A stretch of DNA of 64,000 nucleotides from Pannonibacter indicus. Its GTDB lineage: Bacteria > Pseudomonadota > Alphaproteobacteria > Rhizobiales > Stappiaceae. Both the position numbers and the translations under genes were made by a program. The notes under the pieces are model-generated. The model was not told where the DNA came from. It worked only from the letters and a program-made list of their open reading frames with translations, and searched no databases. Below, piece after piece: positions 29,834 to 41,951 of the stretch (its first letter is position 1; every line of letters starts with the position of its first letter). The stretch spans positions 1 through 64,000 of the forward strand of contig NZ_LIPT01000011.1 of assembly GCF_001418225.1 (NCBI RefSeq). Direction: 5' to 3'.

Positions 29834-31003
29834 TCAGCGGCCTTTCAGCCATCCGTCCAGACGCCGCACGGCCTCTGCAATATCCTCACCGGACCCGGCG
29901 AAGGAAAAGCGGGTGTAGCTGACACCGTGAACGGGATCGAAATCCGCCCCGGGCGTTGCCGCAACGCCGGCTTCCTGCAGCATGGCGCGCGTGAAATCGA
30001 GGGAACTGGTGGTAAAGCGGCTGGTGTCGGCATAGACATAGAAGGCACCATCCATCGGCAGCAGCCGGTCAAAACCGATCTTCGGCAGGGTCTCCAGCAG
30101 CAGCGCCCGGTTGGCGGCATATCCTGCCTTGATGACTTCCAGCTCCTCGGTTGCCTCGAAGGCCGCCGCAGCAGCGATCTGCGACAGCTCCGGCGCCGAG
30201 ATATAGAGGCTCTGGGCAATGCGCTCGGACGGACGCACAAGGCTTTCCGGCAGCACCATCCAGCCAATGCGCCAGCCCGTCATGCAGTAATATTTGGAGA
30301 AGCTGTTGATGATGATGGCATTCTGCGAGGTCTCCAGCGCGCAGGCCTGCTTCCCGTCATAAACGAGCCCGTGATAGATCTCGTCGGAGATGAACCAGAT
30401 GCCCGCATCGTCACAGAAGCGGGCAAGACCGGCGAGGGCTGCGGGCGTCATCATCGTGCCGGTCGGGTTTGCGGGGCTCGCCACCAGAACGCCCTTGACC
30501 GGGCCATCCTTCAGCGCTGCTGCGATGTGATCCGGCGTCAGGCTCCAGCGGGTGTCCGGCCCCACCTCGATTTCCACCGGCACCAGCCCCAGCGCCCTGA
30601 TGATGTTGCGGTAGGCCGGATAACCGGGTGCCGTCAGAACGATCCGGTCACCCGGATCGAAGGCGGCAAGGAACGACAGGTTGAAGCCCGCAGAAGAGCC
30701 GGTCGTCACCATGATCCGGCTTTCAGGCACCTCGACGCCATAGGTATCGCGGTAGTGGCGCGCAATGCGCTGGCGCAAGGGCACGATACCACGCGCTTCC
30801 GTATAACCGAGGCGCCCGCCCTCCAGCGCTTGCCGGGCGGCGGCAAGAACGGTGGACGGGGCCGGTGCGCCGGGCTGGCCCACTTCCATGTGGATGAGAT
30901 GCCGCCCTTCGGCTTCCAGCGCACGCGCCGCCGACAGAACATCCATGGCCAGGAACGGGTCCACGGCACTGCGGACGGAAGGGATGGTCTTTTGGCTGGT
31001 CAC
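29834..31003 (-). CDS. PLP-dependent aminotransferase, class I/II
   Basis: Enzyme of about 389 residues of the AspC-like fold type I family. The PLP lysine lies in NSFSKYYCMTGWRIGW, and the phosphate- and ring-binding residues are in the TGSSAGFN and FISDEIYHGLVYDG motifs. GTG 31003 was chosen because AGGA stands 8 bases before it; GTG 31033 would add ten residues. The substrate cannot be told from sequence; aromatic or branched amino acids, or aspartate, are possible. It is transcribed alone and diverges from the M48 protease. Confidence 0.88.
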   Translation of the reverse strand: MTSQKTIPSVRSAVDPFLAMDVLSAARALEAEGRHLIHMEVGQPGAPAPSTVLAAARQALEGGRLGYTEARGIVPLRQRIARHYRDTYGVEVPESRIMVTTGSSAGFNLSFLAAFDPGDRIVLTAPGYPAYRNIIRALGLVPVEIEVGPDTRWSLTPDHIAAALKDGPVKGVLVASPANPTGTMMTPAALAGLARFCDDAGIWFISDEIYHGLVYDGKQACALETSQNAIIINSFSKYYCMTGWRIGWMVLPESLVRPSERIAQSLYISAPELSQIAAAAAFEATEELEVIKAGYAANRALLLETLPKIGFDRLLPMDGAFYVYADTSRFTTSSLDFTRAMLQEAGVAATPGADFDPVHGVSYTRFSFAGSGEDIAEAVRRLDGWLKGR

Positions 31004-31192
31004 GGCGCAAATCCTCACGATGGCTGTTGCCACGCGGTTTACAGCGTTGCCCGCTCTTATGCCAGCCGCCGCTTTGGCGGGCTAAGTACACTCAGCACAC
31101 CAGAGCGTGACCGGATGCGGCGGCCCGGCCTGTTGACCTGCCCCGGATGCCTCCCCTACTTTCTCCAGCAACATGCAGAAGAGGAAGCACCC

Positions 31193-32626
31193 GTGCGACA
31201 CATTTCCACCGTTCAGGAACCCGGCGGCGGCAAAGCCGCCGCGCCTGTCCTTGGCCGGATTCTGCGCAAGGCCGGCACCCTGTTCATGGCAGCGGCGATT
31301 GCCTTGCCCTCGTTGACCGCACCATCGGCGGCCCAGGGGCGGAAGATTCCGGTTGTGCGCGATGCAGAGACCGAAGAGCTCTTGCGCGACTATGCGGCAC
31401 CGATCTTCAAGGCTGCCGGGCTGCCGCAGGGACAGGTGGAAATCATCCTCGTCAACGAGAACACCTTCAACGCTTTCGTTCCCGATGCCCGCCGCATGTT
31501 CATCAATGTGGGCGTGCTGATGGAAGCCGAGACACCGGGCGAGGTCATCGGCGTGATCGCCCATGAGGCCGGCCATATCGCGGGCCGCCATCTGGTGCGT
31601 CTGCGCACCGCGCTAGCCAATGCGCAGATTATGACCGTTGTCGGCATGGTGCTGGGTGCCGGTGCCATGGCGGCAGGTGTCTCCAGCAATTCCTCCGGAG
31701 CGGCGGGGGGCGGTGCGGCCATTGCCATGGGCGCGCCGGGCATCGGCCAGCGCTCGCTGCTGGCCTATCAGCGCGGCGAAGAGGCCGCTGCCGACAAGGC
31801 GGCCCTGCGCTATCTGGAAATGACCGGCCAGAGCGCCAAAGGCATGCTGCGCACCTTCGAGCGCTTTGCCGACCAGCAGCTGTTCTCGGCCAAATACACC
31901 GATCCTTATGCCCAGAGCCATCCGATGGCGCGCGAGCGTTACAATGCGCTTGAGGAGCAGGCCCGCAAGAGCAAGTATTTCGACAAGCCCGCCCCGCCTG
32001 CCCTTCAGGCGCGCCATGACATGGTGCGGGCCAAGCTGACCGCCTTCACCAGTCATCCCAACGCGGTCGCCCGGCTCTATCCGCGCTCGGACACAAGCAT
32101 GCCCGCTCAATATGCGCGCGCGGTTGCGGCCATGCGCAGCAGCGGCCGGGCTGCGGTGAAGGACATTGACGCGCTGATCGCCAAGCAGCCGGACAACCCG
32201 TATTTCCATGAGCTGAAGGGCCAGGCCCTGCTGGAATCAGGAAACCCGAAGGCGGCCATTCCCTCCTTCCAGCGCGCCGTGCAGTTGCGGCCCAATGAGG
32301 GCCAGTTCCTGATCTGGCTTGGTTATGCCATGGTCGGCGCCAATGAGCCCTCGCTCCTGGCTGAGGCGGAACGCATCCTGAAGAACGGCATCCAGCGCGA
32401 CCCGAATTCCGGCATCGCCTTCAGCCAGCTGGCCATTGCGCAGGGGCGCCAGGGCAAGCAGGCAGAGGCGGATGTCTCCACAGCCCAGGGCATGATGATG
32501 GCGGGTGACTTCCAGGCGGCGAAACGATATGCCGCACGTGCTCAAAAGAATTTGAAGCCCGGAACCCCTGCATGGATCCTGGCAGATGATATCCTGACCT
32601 ACACGCCGCCGGCCCTGAACCGCTGA
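31193..32626 (+). CDS. M48 metalloprotease with TPR region (BepA-like)
   Basis: Periplasmic protein of 477 residues. A signal sequence (to about residue 48, ending PSAAQG) precedes the zinc peptidase domain with HEAGH at 124-128 and the third ligand in the GEEAAADKAAL segment. TPR-like helices fill the C-terminal third (about 310-477). This is the BepA/YfgC arrangement, whose E. coli member helps assemble or clear LptD and other outer-membrane proteins. GTG 31193 was chosen for its GAGGAAG ribosome site. It is followed by a DsbA-like gene, which suits a role in envelope protein quality. Confidence 0.92.
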   Translation: MRHISTVQEPGGGKAAAPVLGRILRKAGTLFMAAAIALPSLTAPSAAQGRKIPVVRDAETEELLRDYAAPIFKAAGLPQGQVEIILVNENTFNAFVPDARRMFINVGVLMEAETPGEVIGVIAHEAGHIAGRHLVRLRTALANAQIMTVVGMVLGAGAMAAGVSSNSSGAAGGGAAIAMGAPGIGQRSLLAYQRGEEAAADKAALRYLEMTGQSAKGMLRTFERFADQQLFSAKYTDPYAQSHPMARERYNALEEQARKSKYFDKPAPPALQARHDMVRAKLTAFTSHPNAVARLYPRSDTSMPAQYARAVAAMRSSGRAAVKDIDALIAKQPDNPYFHELKGQALLESGNPKAAIPSFQRAVQLRPNEGQFLIWLGYAMVGANEPSLLAEAERILKNGIQRDPNSGIAFSQLAIAQGRQGKQAEADVSTAQGMMMAGDFQAAKRYAARAQKNLKPGTPAWILADDILTYTPPALNR

Positions 32627-32680
32627 GCTGCAGCAATCCGTTTCCGCACCACGCGCGGCATACGCGCAGGAGTTTTTTGA

Positions 32681-33448
32681 ATGAACCGCTTTTTCCGCTG
32701 TCTCGCTGCACCCGTGCTGGCGCTTGCCATTGGCACCCTGGCTCCCGTGACAGCTTCGGCCCAGTCCCCCGCCCCCGACAAGGCGCAGGTGGAGCAGATT
32801 GTGCGGGACTATCTGCTGCAGAACCCCGAAGTCATCCGCGACGCTCTTGTCGAACTGGACCGCCGCGACAAGGAAGCCGAAGCCACCCGCGTCAGCGCAA
32901 TGCTGGCCGACAAGGACGGCGCCCTGTTCAATTCCCGCCATCAGGTGGTGCTGGGCAATCCGGAAGGCGATGTCACCATGGTCGAGTTCTTCGACTACAA
33001 CTGCGGCTACTGCAAGCGCGCCATGGCTGACATGGAACGTCTGCTGGATGAGGATCCGAACCTGCGCGTCGTGCTGAAGGAATATCCGGTTCTGGGCCAG
33101 CCCTCCTTCGAGGCCGCACAGATTGCCATCGCCGTGAATGCGCTGGCGCCGGACAGGTATCGCGAATTCCACGTCGCCATGCTGACCATGCGCGGCAAGG
33201 CCGATCAGGCCAGCACGCTGAAGGTCGCAGAGGCGATGGGCCTTGCCCGTGACGATCTCGCCCGCGCGGTCACCAAGGACGATGTGCGCGCCAATGTGGA
33301 AGAAGTCTATGATCTGGCCGACCAGCTCGGCATTTCCGGCACGCCGTCCTACGTGATCGGCGATGCGGTGATCAAGGGCGCCTATGGCTATGACACGCTG
33401 AAGGCCGCCATTCAATCCATGCGCAAATGCGGCAAGGCGAACTGCTGA
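32681..33448 (+). CDS. DsbA-family thiol:disulfide oxidoreductase
   Basis: Periplasmic thioredoxin-fold protein of 255 residues, with a signal peptide (about 1-27, ending ASA) and an N-terminal helix region of the kind found in DsbG/ScsC-like COG1651 proteins. The redox site is Cys108-Gly-Tyr-Cys111, and the cis-proline is in SGTPSYV. Two further cysteines end the protein (Cys250 and Cys255), which is unusual and might form a second disulfide. It likely oxidises or isomerises envelope proteins. It lies 54 bases after the M48 protease, probably in one operon. Confidence 0.92.
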   Translation: MNRFFRCLAAPVLALAIGTLAPVTASAQSPAPDKAQVEQIVRDYLLQNPEVIRDALVELDRRDKEAEATRVSAMLADKDGALFNSRHQVVLGNPEGDVTMVEFFDYNCGYCKRAMADMERLLDEDPNLRVVLKEYPVLGQPSFEAAQIAIAVNALAPDRYREFHVAMLTMRGKADQASTLKVAEAMGLARDDLARAVTKDDVRANVEEVYDLADQLGISGTPSYVIGDAVIKGAYGYDTLKAAIQSMRKCGKANC

Positions 33449-33585
33449 CCGGATCCCACAGGCCACGGACATTTCCGTAATTTCACAAAGACCCTGGGGG
33501 CGGCCACGGCGCTGCCCCAATCAGGGCTTTTCCTCCCGCGCGCAAATCCCTATAAGGATGCGGAAATCGCGGCGACGGAGAAGGA

Positions 33586-34029
33586 ATGCCCGCCACCTTT
33601 TTCATTTTGAACGGCCCCAATCTCAACCGGCTCGGCAAGCGCGAGCCGGAGACCTATGGCCGTACGACCCTCGCTGATATCGAGGCCCAGGCACGCGCAA
33701 CTGCCGCGCGGCTCGGCTACGACATCGTCTTCCGCCAGACCAACAGCGAAGGGACGCTGGTGGACTGGATTCACGAAGCTGCCGACACCGGCGCTGTGGG
33801 GATCATCATCAATCCTGCCGCCTACACGCACACATCCGTCGCCATTCATGACGCGATCCGTGCCGTGGCGCTCCCCACGGTGGAAGTCCATCTGTCCAAC
33901 GTCCATGCACGTGAGGCCTTCCGCCACCACTCCTATGTCTCACCGGTTGCGGCCGGCGTGATCTGCGGCTTCGGCGCCAAGGGCTATGACCTGGCGATCG
34001 AGGCCCTGGCCCACAAGCTCGGCGCCTGA
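33586..34029 (+). CDS. aroQ: 3-dehydroquinate dehydratase, type II
   Basis: Dodecameric shikimate-pathway enzyme of 147 residues. It starts with the typical [15 protein letters not shown], whose loop carries the catalytic Tyr region, and has [15 protein letters not shown] and [17 protein letters not shown] with the catalytic His. GGAGAAGG precedes the ATG. It leads the accB-accC pair, an arrangement common in proteobacteria. Confidence 0.97.
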   Translation: MPATFFILNGPNLNRLGKREPETYGRTTLADIEAQARATAARLGYDIVFRQTNSEGTLVDWIHEAADTGAVGIIINPAAYTHTSVAIHDAIRAVALPTVEVHLSNVHAREAFRHHSYVSPVAAGVICGFGAKGYDLAIEALAHKLGA

Positions 34030-34052
34030 ACGACTACAGAAAGCACTTTGAG

Positions 34053-34523
34053 ATGACCAAAGAAAACAACGGTTTCGACAAAAACCTGATCCGTGAGCTG
34101 GCGCTCCTGCTCGACGAGACCAACCTGTCCGAGATCGAGCTGGAGCAGAAGGATTTCCGCATCCGCGTTGCCCGCGAGCTGACGATCCAGGCTTCCGTTG
34201 CCTCTCATTATGCTCCGGCTCCGGCTCCGGCCGCCGCCCCCGTGGCAGCAGCTGCCCCTGCCGCAGCACCGGCAGAGCCCGCCAAGCATCCGGGCATGGT
34301 GCCCTCGCCGATGGTCGGCACCGCCTACCTTTCGCCCGAGCCGGGCGCCCGCGCCTTCGTGGAAGTCGGCGCCGCCGTGAAGGAAGGCCAGACGGTCCTG
34401 ATCGTCGAGGCCATGAAGACCATGAACCAGATCCCCGCTCCGCGCAGCGGCGTGCTGAAGCAGGTGCTGGTCACCGACGCGCAGCCGGTGGAATACGGCG
34501 AACCGCTCTTCATCATCGAATAA
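34053..34523 (+). CDS. accB: Biotin carboxyl carrier protein of acetyl-CoA carboxylase
   Basis: Carrier of 156 residues for the first step of fatty acid synthesis. An N-terminal helical region (about 1-45) is joined by an Ala/Pro linker (about 53-77) to the biotinyl domain, with biotin attached to Lys122 in EAMKTMN and the protruding thumb near residues 93-100. It is 23 bases after aroQ and 10 bases before accC, so the genes should be co-transcribed. Confidence 0.98.
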   Translation: MTKENNGFDKNLIRELALLLDETNLSEIELEQKDFRIRVARELTIQASVASHYAPAPAPAAAPVAAAAPAAAPAEPAKHPGMVPSPMVGTAYLSPEPGARAFVEVGAAVKEGQTVLIVEAMKTMNQIPAPRSGVLKQVLVTDAQPVEYGEPLFIIE

Positions 34524-34533
34524 GGGGCGCCCC

Positions 34534-35880
34534 ATGTTCACCAAGATCCTGATCGCAAACCGCGGCGAGATTGCCCTCCGGGTGCTGCGGGCCTGCAAGG
34601 AGCTGGGCATTTCCACCGTGGCGGTGCATTCCACTGCCGACGCAGATGCCATGCACGTGCGCCTTGCCGATGAAAGCGTCTGCATCGGCCCGGCTCCGGC
34701 CCGTGACAGCTACCTCAACATCCCGGCCCTCATGGCTGCCTGTGAAATCACCGGCGCCGATGCAGTGCATCCGGGCTACGGCTTCCTGTCCGAGAACGCC
34801 CGCTTTGCGGAAATTCTCGAGGCTCACAACATCACCTTCATTGGCCCCACGTCGGATCACATCCGCATCATGGGTGACAAGATCGAGGCCAAGCAGACCG
34901 CCAAACGCCTCGGCATTCCGGTGGTGCCGGGCTCTGATGGTGCCGTGACGCCGAAGGACGATGCCCACGCCATTGCCCGCGAGATCGGCTATCCGGTGCT
35001 CGTCAAGGCAGCAGCGGGCGGCGGCGGACGCGGCATGAAGGTGGCGCTGACCGAGGCTGACCTCGACAACGCCCTTTCCACGGCCCGTTCCGAAGCCAAG
35101 GCCGCCTTTGGCGATGATGCTCTCTACATGGAGAAGTATCTCGCCAAGCCGCGCCACATCGAAATCCAGGTTCTGGGTGACGGTCAGGGCAACGCCATCC
35201 ATCTTGGCGAGCGCGACTGCTCCTTGCAGCGCCGTCACCAGAAGGTGCTGGAAGAGGCTCCCTCCCCGGCGCTCAACGCCAGCCAGCGTGCGGAAATCGG
35301 CGAGATCGTTGCCGATGCCATGCGCAAGCTGAAGTACCGCGGCGTCGGCACGGTCGAGTTCCTTTATGAAGACGGCCAGTTCTATTTCATCGAAATGAAC
35401 ACCCGCCTGCAGGTGGAGCACCCGGTGACGGAAATGATCACCGGCTTCGACCTCGTCAACGAGCAGATACGCATTGCAGCGGGTGGCACGCTCAGCCTCA
35501 AGCAGGAAGACGTGCTGTTCGAGGGCCATGCCATCGAGTGCCGCATCAACGCGGAAAACCCGCGTAGCTTTGCCCCCTCGCCCGGCACGATCACCTATTA
35601 CCACCCACCCGGCGGCCTTGGTGTGCGCGTCGATTCCGGTGTGTATCAGGGCTACAAGATCCCGCCGCACTACGACAGCCTCATCGGCAAGCTGATCGTC
35701 CATGGCCGCAACCGCGTGGAATGCATGATGCGCCTGCGCCGTTGCCTGGACGAATTCGTGGTCGACGGCATCCAGTCCACCATTCCGCTGTTCCGGGATC
35801 TGGTGGACAATCAGGACATTGCCAACGGTCAGTATGACATTCACTGGCTGGAGAAGTATCTGGCTGCCAAGGAGCAGTAA
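34534..35880 (+). CDS. accC: Biotin carboxylase of acetyl-CoA carboxylase
   Basis: ATP-grasp enzyme of 448 residues that carboxylates biotin on AccB. It has [13 protein letters not shown] at the start, the glycine-rich ATP loop [12 protein letters not shown], the metal ligands in [16 protein letters not shown] and the usual C-terminal domain. Length is standard. A perfect hairpin follows the stop. Confidence 0.98.
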   Translation: MFTKILIANRGEIALRVLRACKELGISTVAVHSTADADAMHVRLADESVCIGPAPARDSYLNIPALMAACEITGADAVHPGYGFLSENARFAEILEAHNITFIGPTSDHIRIMGDKIEAKQTAKRLGIPVVPGSDGAVTPKDDAHAIAREIGYPVLVKAAAGGGGRGMKVALTEADLDNALSTARSEAKAAFGDDALYMEKYLAKPRHIEIQVLGDGQGNAIHLGERDCSLQRRHQKVLEEAPSPALNASQRAEIGEIVADAMRKLKYRGVGTVEFLYEDGQFYFIEMNTRLQVEHPVTEMITGFDLVNEQIRIAAGGTLSLKQEDVLFEGHAIECRINAENPRSFAPSPGTITYYHPPGGLGVRVDSGVYQGYKIPPHYDSLIGKLIVHGRNRVECMMRLRRCLDEFVVDGIQSTIPLFRDLVDNQDIANGQYDIHWLEKYLAAKEQ

Positions 35881-35896
35881 GATACCGCAGAAAAGT

Positions 35897-35922
35897 TCTC
35901 CGCCCGCATGGCCGGGCGGAGA
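35897..35922 (+). promoter_or_regulatory. Hairpin between accC and aat
   Basis: TCTCCGCCCG and CGGGCGGAGA pair over 10 bases with a six-base loop, 17 bases after accC. No T tract follows, so it may be a 3' stabilising hairpin or a leaky terminator before aat. Confidence 0.5.
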
Positions 35923-35970
35923 CTGCATCCAATCAGAGCTGTCGCAAGACCGGACCTTACAGGCCTCGGG

Positions 35971-36669
35971 ATGGCACGCAAGAACAACGACGACGCCGTT
36001 CTGGAAATCACGCCGCAGCTTCTGCTGAAGGCCTATGCCTGCGGCATCTTCCCAATGTCGGAATCAGCGGACGACCCGCATCTGTTCTGGATCGAGCCGG
36101 AACACCGCGGCATCCTGCCCCTCGACGGCTTCCACCTGCCCCGCCGTCTTGCCCGCACAGTGCGATCGGACCATTTCGAGATCCGCGTGGACAGCGATTT
36201 TAAGGGCGTCATCAACGGCTGCGCCGAACCGGCACCGGGCCGGTACAACACCTGGATCAACACGGAAATCCGCCGCCTCTACGGCGAACTCTTCGAGCTT
36301 GGCCACTGCCACACGGTGGAGGCATGGCGTGAGGACAAGCTGGTGGGCGGGCTCTACGGGGTGAGCATCGGCGGCGCCTTCTTCGGCGAAAGCATGTTCG
36401 CCCGCGAGCGAGACGCCTCCAAAGTGTGCCTCACCCATCTGGTGGCCCGGCTGATTGCGGGCGGCTACTGCCTGCTCGACACCCAGTTCACCACCAGCCA
36501 CCTGGAACGCTTCGGCACCATCGAAGTGCCCAAAGCGGAGTACACGCGGCTTCTCGAAGACGCCATGCGCTGTGACGCCAGCTACTTCACCCTCCCCCCC
36601 GATGCCACCGGCGAAATGGCGCTGGCGGTTCTGGACGGGGCGAAAGGGTCAGGGAAGCAGAAGGCGTGA
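35971..36669 (+). CDS. aat: Leucyl/phenylalanyl-tRNA--protein transferase
   Basis: N-end-rule enzyme of 232 residues that adds Leu or Phe to proteins with N-terminal Arg or Lys, marking them for ClpAP. The family motifs [39 protein letters not shown] and [16 protein letters not shown] are all present. ATG 35971 (MARKNNDD) gives the normal length; the ribosome site is weak. Confidence 0.96.
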   Translation: MARKNNDDAVLEITPQLLLKAYACGIFPMSESADDPHLFWIEPEHRGILPLDGFHLPRRLARTVRSDHFEIRVDSDFKGVINGCAEPAPGRYNTWINTEIRRLYGELFELGHCHTVEAWREDKLVGGLYGVSIGGAFFGESMFARERDASKVCLTHLVARLIAGGYCLLDTQFTTSHLERFGTIEVPKAEYTRLLEDAMRCDASYFTLPPDATGEMALAVLDGAKGSGKQKA

Positions 36670-36835
36670 GGCGGCGAGGATATGCGAGCGCTCGGCGCCG
36701 GGATTGCGAAAGACTATCCATCTTCGTAAAGACGTTCCACCGCCGCAAAGTCTCTCCACCTTCGTCATGCCATGACGAAATTGGTTGTTTTCGTAAAAAT
36801 AATCAGCTCAACAACGCTTTCGCAGTTTCACGAAA

Positions 36836-36880
36836 TGAAAAAGCCGGAAACTGATCCCAGTTCCCGGCTTCTTTCTTTCA
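36836..36880. terminator. Bidirectional terminator between aat and the fucose operon
   Basis: AAGCCGG plus AACTG pair with CAGTT plus CCGGCTT, with one mismatch (36841-36870). On the plus strand CTTTCTTTC follows and on the minus strand TTTTTCATTTC follows, so both convergent transcripts can end here. Confidence 0.75.
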
Positions 36881-36894
36881 ACGCTCCAGCCCCC

Positions 36895-38947
<2,053 letters not shown>

Positions 38948-38951
<4 letters not shown>

Positions 38952-39802
38952 GCCCGCACCACCTTCTGGGTCTGCTCGCCGAGACCCGCGATGCCGAGGC
39001 GGATGGTCTCACCGCCCTTGAGGAACACCGGCGGCTTCTGGCCGAGGCCAACGCCCGGAGGCGTGCCGGTGGAGATGACATCGCCCGGCTGCAGCGACAT
39101 GAAGCGGCTGAGGTAGGAAACGATATGGGCCACGCCGAAGATCATCGTCGCGGTGGAGCCGTCCTGATAGCGCTTGCCGTCGACTTCCAGCCACATGTGC
39201 AGGTTGCCCGTATCGGCGATCTCGTCGCGGGTCACCAGCCAGGGGCCGATCGGGCCGAAGGTGTCGCAGCCCTTGCCCTTGTCCCAGGTGCCGCCACGCT
39301 CGATCTGGAATTCACGTTCGGAGACATCGTTGACGACGCAATAGCCGGCCACGTGGTCCAGCGCGTCCTTTTCCTCGATGTACTTGCCGCCCTTGCCGAT
39401 GACGATGCCCAGCTCCACTTCCCAGTCGGTCTTCTGCGAACCGCGCGGGATTTCGATGTCATCATCCGGACCGGAAATGGCCGAAGTCCACTTGTTGAAG
39501 ACGACAGGCTCTTTCGGGATGTCGGCCCCGGTTTCAGCGGCATGGTCGGCGTAGTTGAGACCGATGCAGATGAACTTGCCAACGCGGCCAACGCAGGCGC
39601 CAAGGCGCAGGTCCTGCTGCGGTGTGCCCGGCACCACCGGCAGGGACGCCGGATCAATGGCGGCAAGACGCGCAAGGCCTTCCGGCGTCAGGTGGCTGCC
39701 GGCAACGTCATCAATGACGCCGGACAGATCACGCACCTTTCCGTCCTTGTCGAGAAGGCCCGGCTTTTCCTGGCCATTGGGGCCGTAACGCAGCAACTTC
39801 AT
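38948..39802 (-). CDS. 2,4-diketo-3-deoxy-L-fuconate hydrolase, FAH family
   Basis: Fumarylacetoacetate-hydrolase-family protein of 284 residues. In the oxidative fucose route this enzyme cleaves 2,4-diketo-3-deoxy-L-fuconate to pyruvate and L-lactate. The metal-site features of the family are seen in CIGLNYADHAAETG, DWEVELGIVIGK and QKTDWEVE, and the C-terminal SLQPGDVISTGTPPGVGLG is typical. GGAGA precedes ATG 39802; the longer upstream frame is not family-like. The substrate is inferred from context. Confidence 0.88.
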
Positions 39803-39933
39803 GTCAATCTCCGTGGGTATGAAAGGGACCGGGCAGTCTGCCCGGCCCCGGAAGTCAAAGCTGGATTTCCTCAAGCCCGTGCAGCGCTTGGGACTTCCAG
39901 GACGTGATGCACAAGCATCCCGGCGCCTTGAGA

Positions 39934-40878
39934 TCAGTCGTAGAGAACGGCAGCAATTTCCGGCGCGTCGATGTTCGACTTGTCGTAGTAGTAGAAGCCG
40001 GTGTCGATGTTCGGCACCACCGGCTCACCCTTTGCAGCGGCAACAGCGGCCTTGACGGTTTCATAGCCGATGCCGACCGGGTTCTGGGTGATGGCACCGG
40101 CCATCAGGCCGTCGCGGATCGCCTGCTTCTGGGCAGCGCCCGAGTCATAACCGATGATGACCACCTGACGGCCCATCTCGCGCGCGCCGTTGACGACCCC
40201 GATGGCTGAGCCTTCATTGGCACCGAAGATACCCTTCAGGTTCGGGTTGCCCTGCAGGATGGCCTTGGTGATTTCGGTGGACTTGAGCTGGTCGCCACCG
40301 CCGTATTCGATGGCAACGATCTGGATCTTCGGCTTGTTCATGGCCATCCACTCGACAAAGCCGTCGCGGCGGTCAATGCCGGTGCGGCTGGTCTGGTCAT
40401 GCACCACCAGCGCCACGTCGCCTTCATCGCCGATCAGTTCGGCCATCTTCTCGGCCGCCAGTGCGGCTGCAGCCTTGTTGTCGGTGGCAGCCGTTGCAAC
40501 CGGGATGGAACTGTCCACGCCGCTGTCGAAGGCAATAACCGGGATACCGGCTCCTTCCGCCTGCTTCAGCAGCGGAATGGCGGCCTGGCTGTCCAGCGCG
40601 GCAAAGCCGATTGCAGAAGGCTTCTTGGCAAGGGCTGCGGAAAGCATATCGATCTGCCGGTCGACCATGGTCTCGTTATCCGGGCCTTCGAAGGTCACTT
40701 CCACGTTGAACTCGGCGGCCGCCTTGTCGGCGCCTGCCTTCACGGCCTGCCAGAACTGATGCTGGAAGCCCTTGGAAATCAGCGGGATATACATCTTCTC
40801 CTGTGCCATCGGCATGGAAGCCGAGGCAACGAGAACGGCGGCACTGAGCGTGCCCAGCAGCATACGGCGTGTAATCAT
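39934..40878 (-). CDS. Sugar ABC transporter, periplasmic binding protein
   Basis: RbsB-type (Peripla_BP_4) binding protein of 314 residues with a signal peptide (about 1-26, ending ASMPMAQ). The SKGFQHQFWQAVKAGADKAA start and the NEGSAIGVVNGARE hinge region are typical of pentose and deoxyhexose binders. ATG 40878 was preferred to ATG 40884 because GGAGG lies 7 bases before it. Position inside a fucose operon suggests L-fucose as ligand. Confidence 0.9.
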   Translation of the reverse strand: MITRRMLLGTLSAAVLVASASMPMAQEKMYIPLISKGFQHQFWQAVKAGADKAAAEFNVEVTFEGPDNETMVDRQIDMLSAALAKKPSAIGFAALDSQAAIPLLKQAEGAGIPVIAFDSGVDSSIPVATAATDNKAAAALAAEKMAELIGDEGDVALVVHDQTSRTGIDRRDGFVEWMAMNKPKIQIVAIEYGGGDQLKSTEITKAILQGNPNLKGIFGANEGSAIGVVNGAREMGRQVVIIGYDSGAAQKQAIRDGLMAGAITQNPVGIGYETVKAAVAAAKGEPVVPNIDTGFYYYDKSNIDAPEIAAVLYD

Positions 40879-40943
40879 TTCCATTCCTCCACTTTCAAGG
40901 TTTCAAAGATACCGGGGCATTTGCGCCCTCTTCTTTCCTGACC

Positions 40944-41951
40944 TCAGCTGCGCTCCCTCCGCAGTTGATCGGCATAGACGGCAAGGATGATGATCCCGCC
41001 GGTCACAACGGTCTGCCACTCGGGCGCGACCGAAAGAATGCGCAAGCCATTGGTGAGCACGGCCATGATCAGCGCGCCGATCAGCGTGCCAAGCACCGTG
41101 CCTCTACCTCCGGCCAGCGACGTGCCGCCGATGACGACGGCCGCAATGGCGTCCAGCTCGTAACCAAGGCCAAGGGCCGGCTGGGCCGAGTTGAGACGCG
41201 AGGAAATGAGAATGCCCGCGATGCCGCAGATGCCGCCGGCCAGCGCATAGACGGCCATCTTCCAGGCACGGGTGTTGACGCCGGACAGGCGCACCGCTTC
41301 CTCATTGGAGCCGAGCGCATAGGTGTAGCGGCCGAGAACGGTGCGTGAAAGCACCCAGGCCATGCCCCCCGCCACAACAAAAAGCACAAGCACGCCATTG
41401 GGGATAGGCAGCGCCGGAAAGACCATGCCGATCAGCGAGCCCTGCGAAATGTCGGTATAGCCCGGCGTATCATTGAAATAGATCGGGCGGGCACCGGTGA
41501 TGATCAGCGACAGGCCCTTGAGCATCAGCATCATGCCCAGAGTGGCAATGAAGGGCGGGATCTTCATCTGCGCCACAAAGGTGCCCGAAGCGAGACCGCA
41601 GAGCGCGCCCGTGCCGATGGCTGCAAGGATGCCAAGCGGCAGCGGCATGCCGCCCCATGTCAGCACCACACCGGCGACGACGGCACAGAAGGTCATCAAG
41701 GTGCCGATGGACAGGTCGATGCCGCCCGTCAGGATGATAATCGTCGCCGCCACGGCCAGCACACCGTTGACGGAGGTGGCCTGCAGGATGGCCATGATGT
41801 TGCTCACCTGAAAGAAATTCGGTGAGGCAAGGCTGAAGCCGATAACAAGGATGATCAGACTGGCAAAAGCCAGAAGCTTCTGCTGGGCTGATGCAGATTG
41901 CTGCACGAAGCTTGCACCCGTTGCGGCCTTGGACTTGTCTTGTGCTGTCAC
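40944..41951 (-). CDS. Sugar ABC transporter, permease
   Basis: RbsC-type permease of 335 residues with about 9-10 hydrophobic segments. The family sequence [11 protein letters not shown] and the region [10 protein letters not shown]...[23 protein letters not shown] are present. The GTG start at 41951 has AGGAGG 7 bases upstream and overlaps the ATPase stop by four bases (GTGA). Only one permease gene is present, so it would act as a homodimer. Confidence 0.92.
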   Translation of the reverse strand: MTAQDKSKAATGASFVQQSASAQQKLLAFASLIILVIGFSLASPNFFQVSNIMAILQATSVNGVLAVAATIIILTGGIDLSIGTLMTFCAVVAGVVLTWGGMPLPLGILAAIGTGALCGLASGTFVAQMKIPPFIATLGMMLMLKGLSLIITGARPIYFNDTPGYTDISQGSLIGMVFPALPIPNGVLVLFVVAGGMAWVLSRTVLGRYTYALGSNEEAVRLSGVNTRAWKMAVYALAGGICGIAGILISSRLNSAQPALGLGYELDAIAAVVIGGTSLAGGRGTVLGTLIGALIMAVLTNGLRILSVAPEWQTVVTGGIIILAVYADQLRRERS

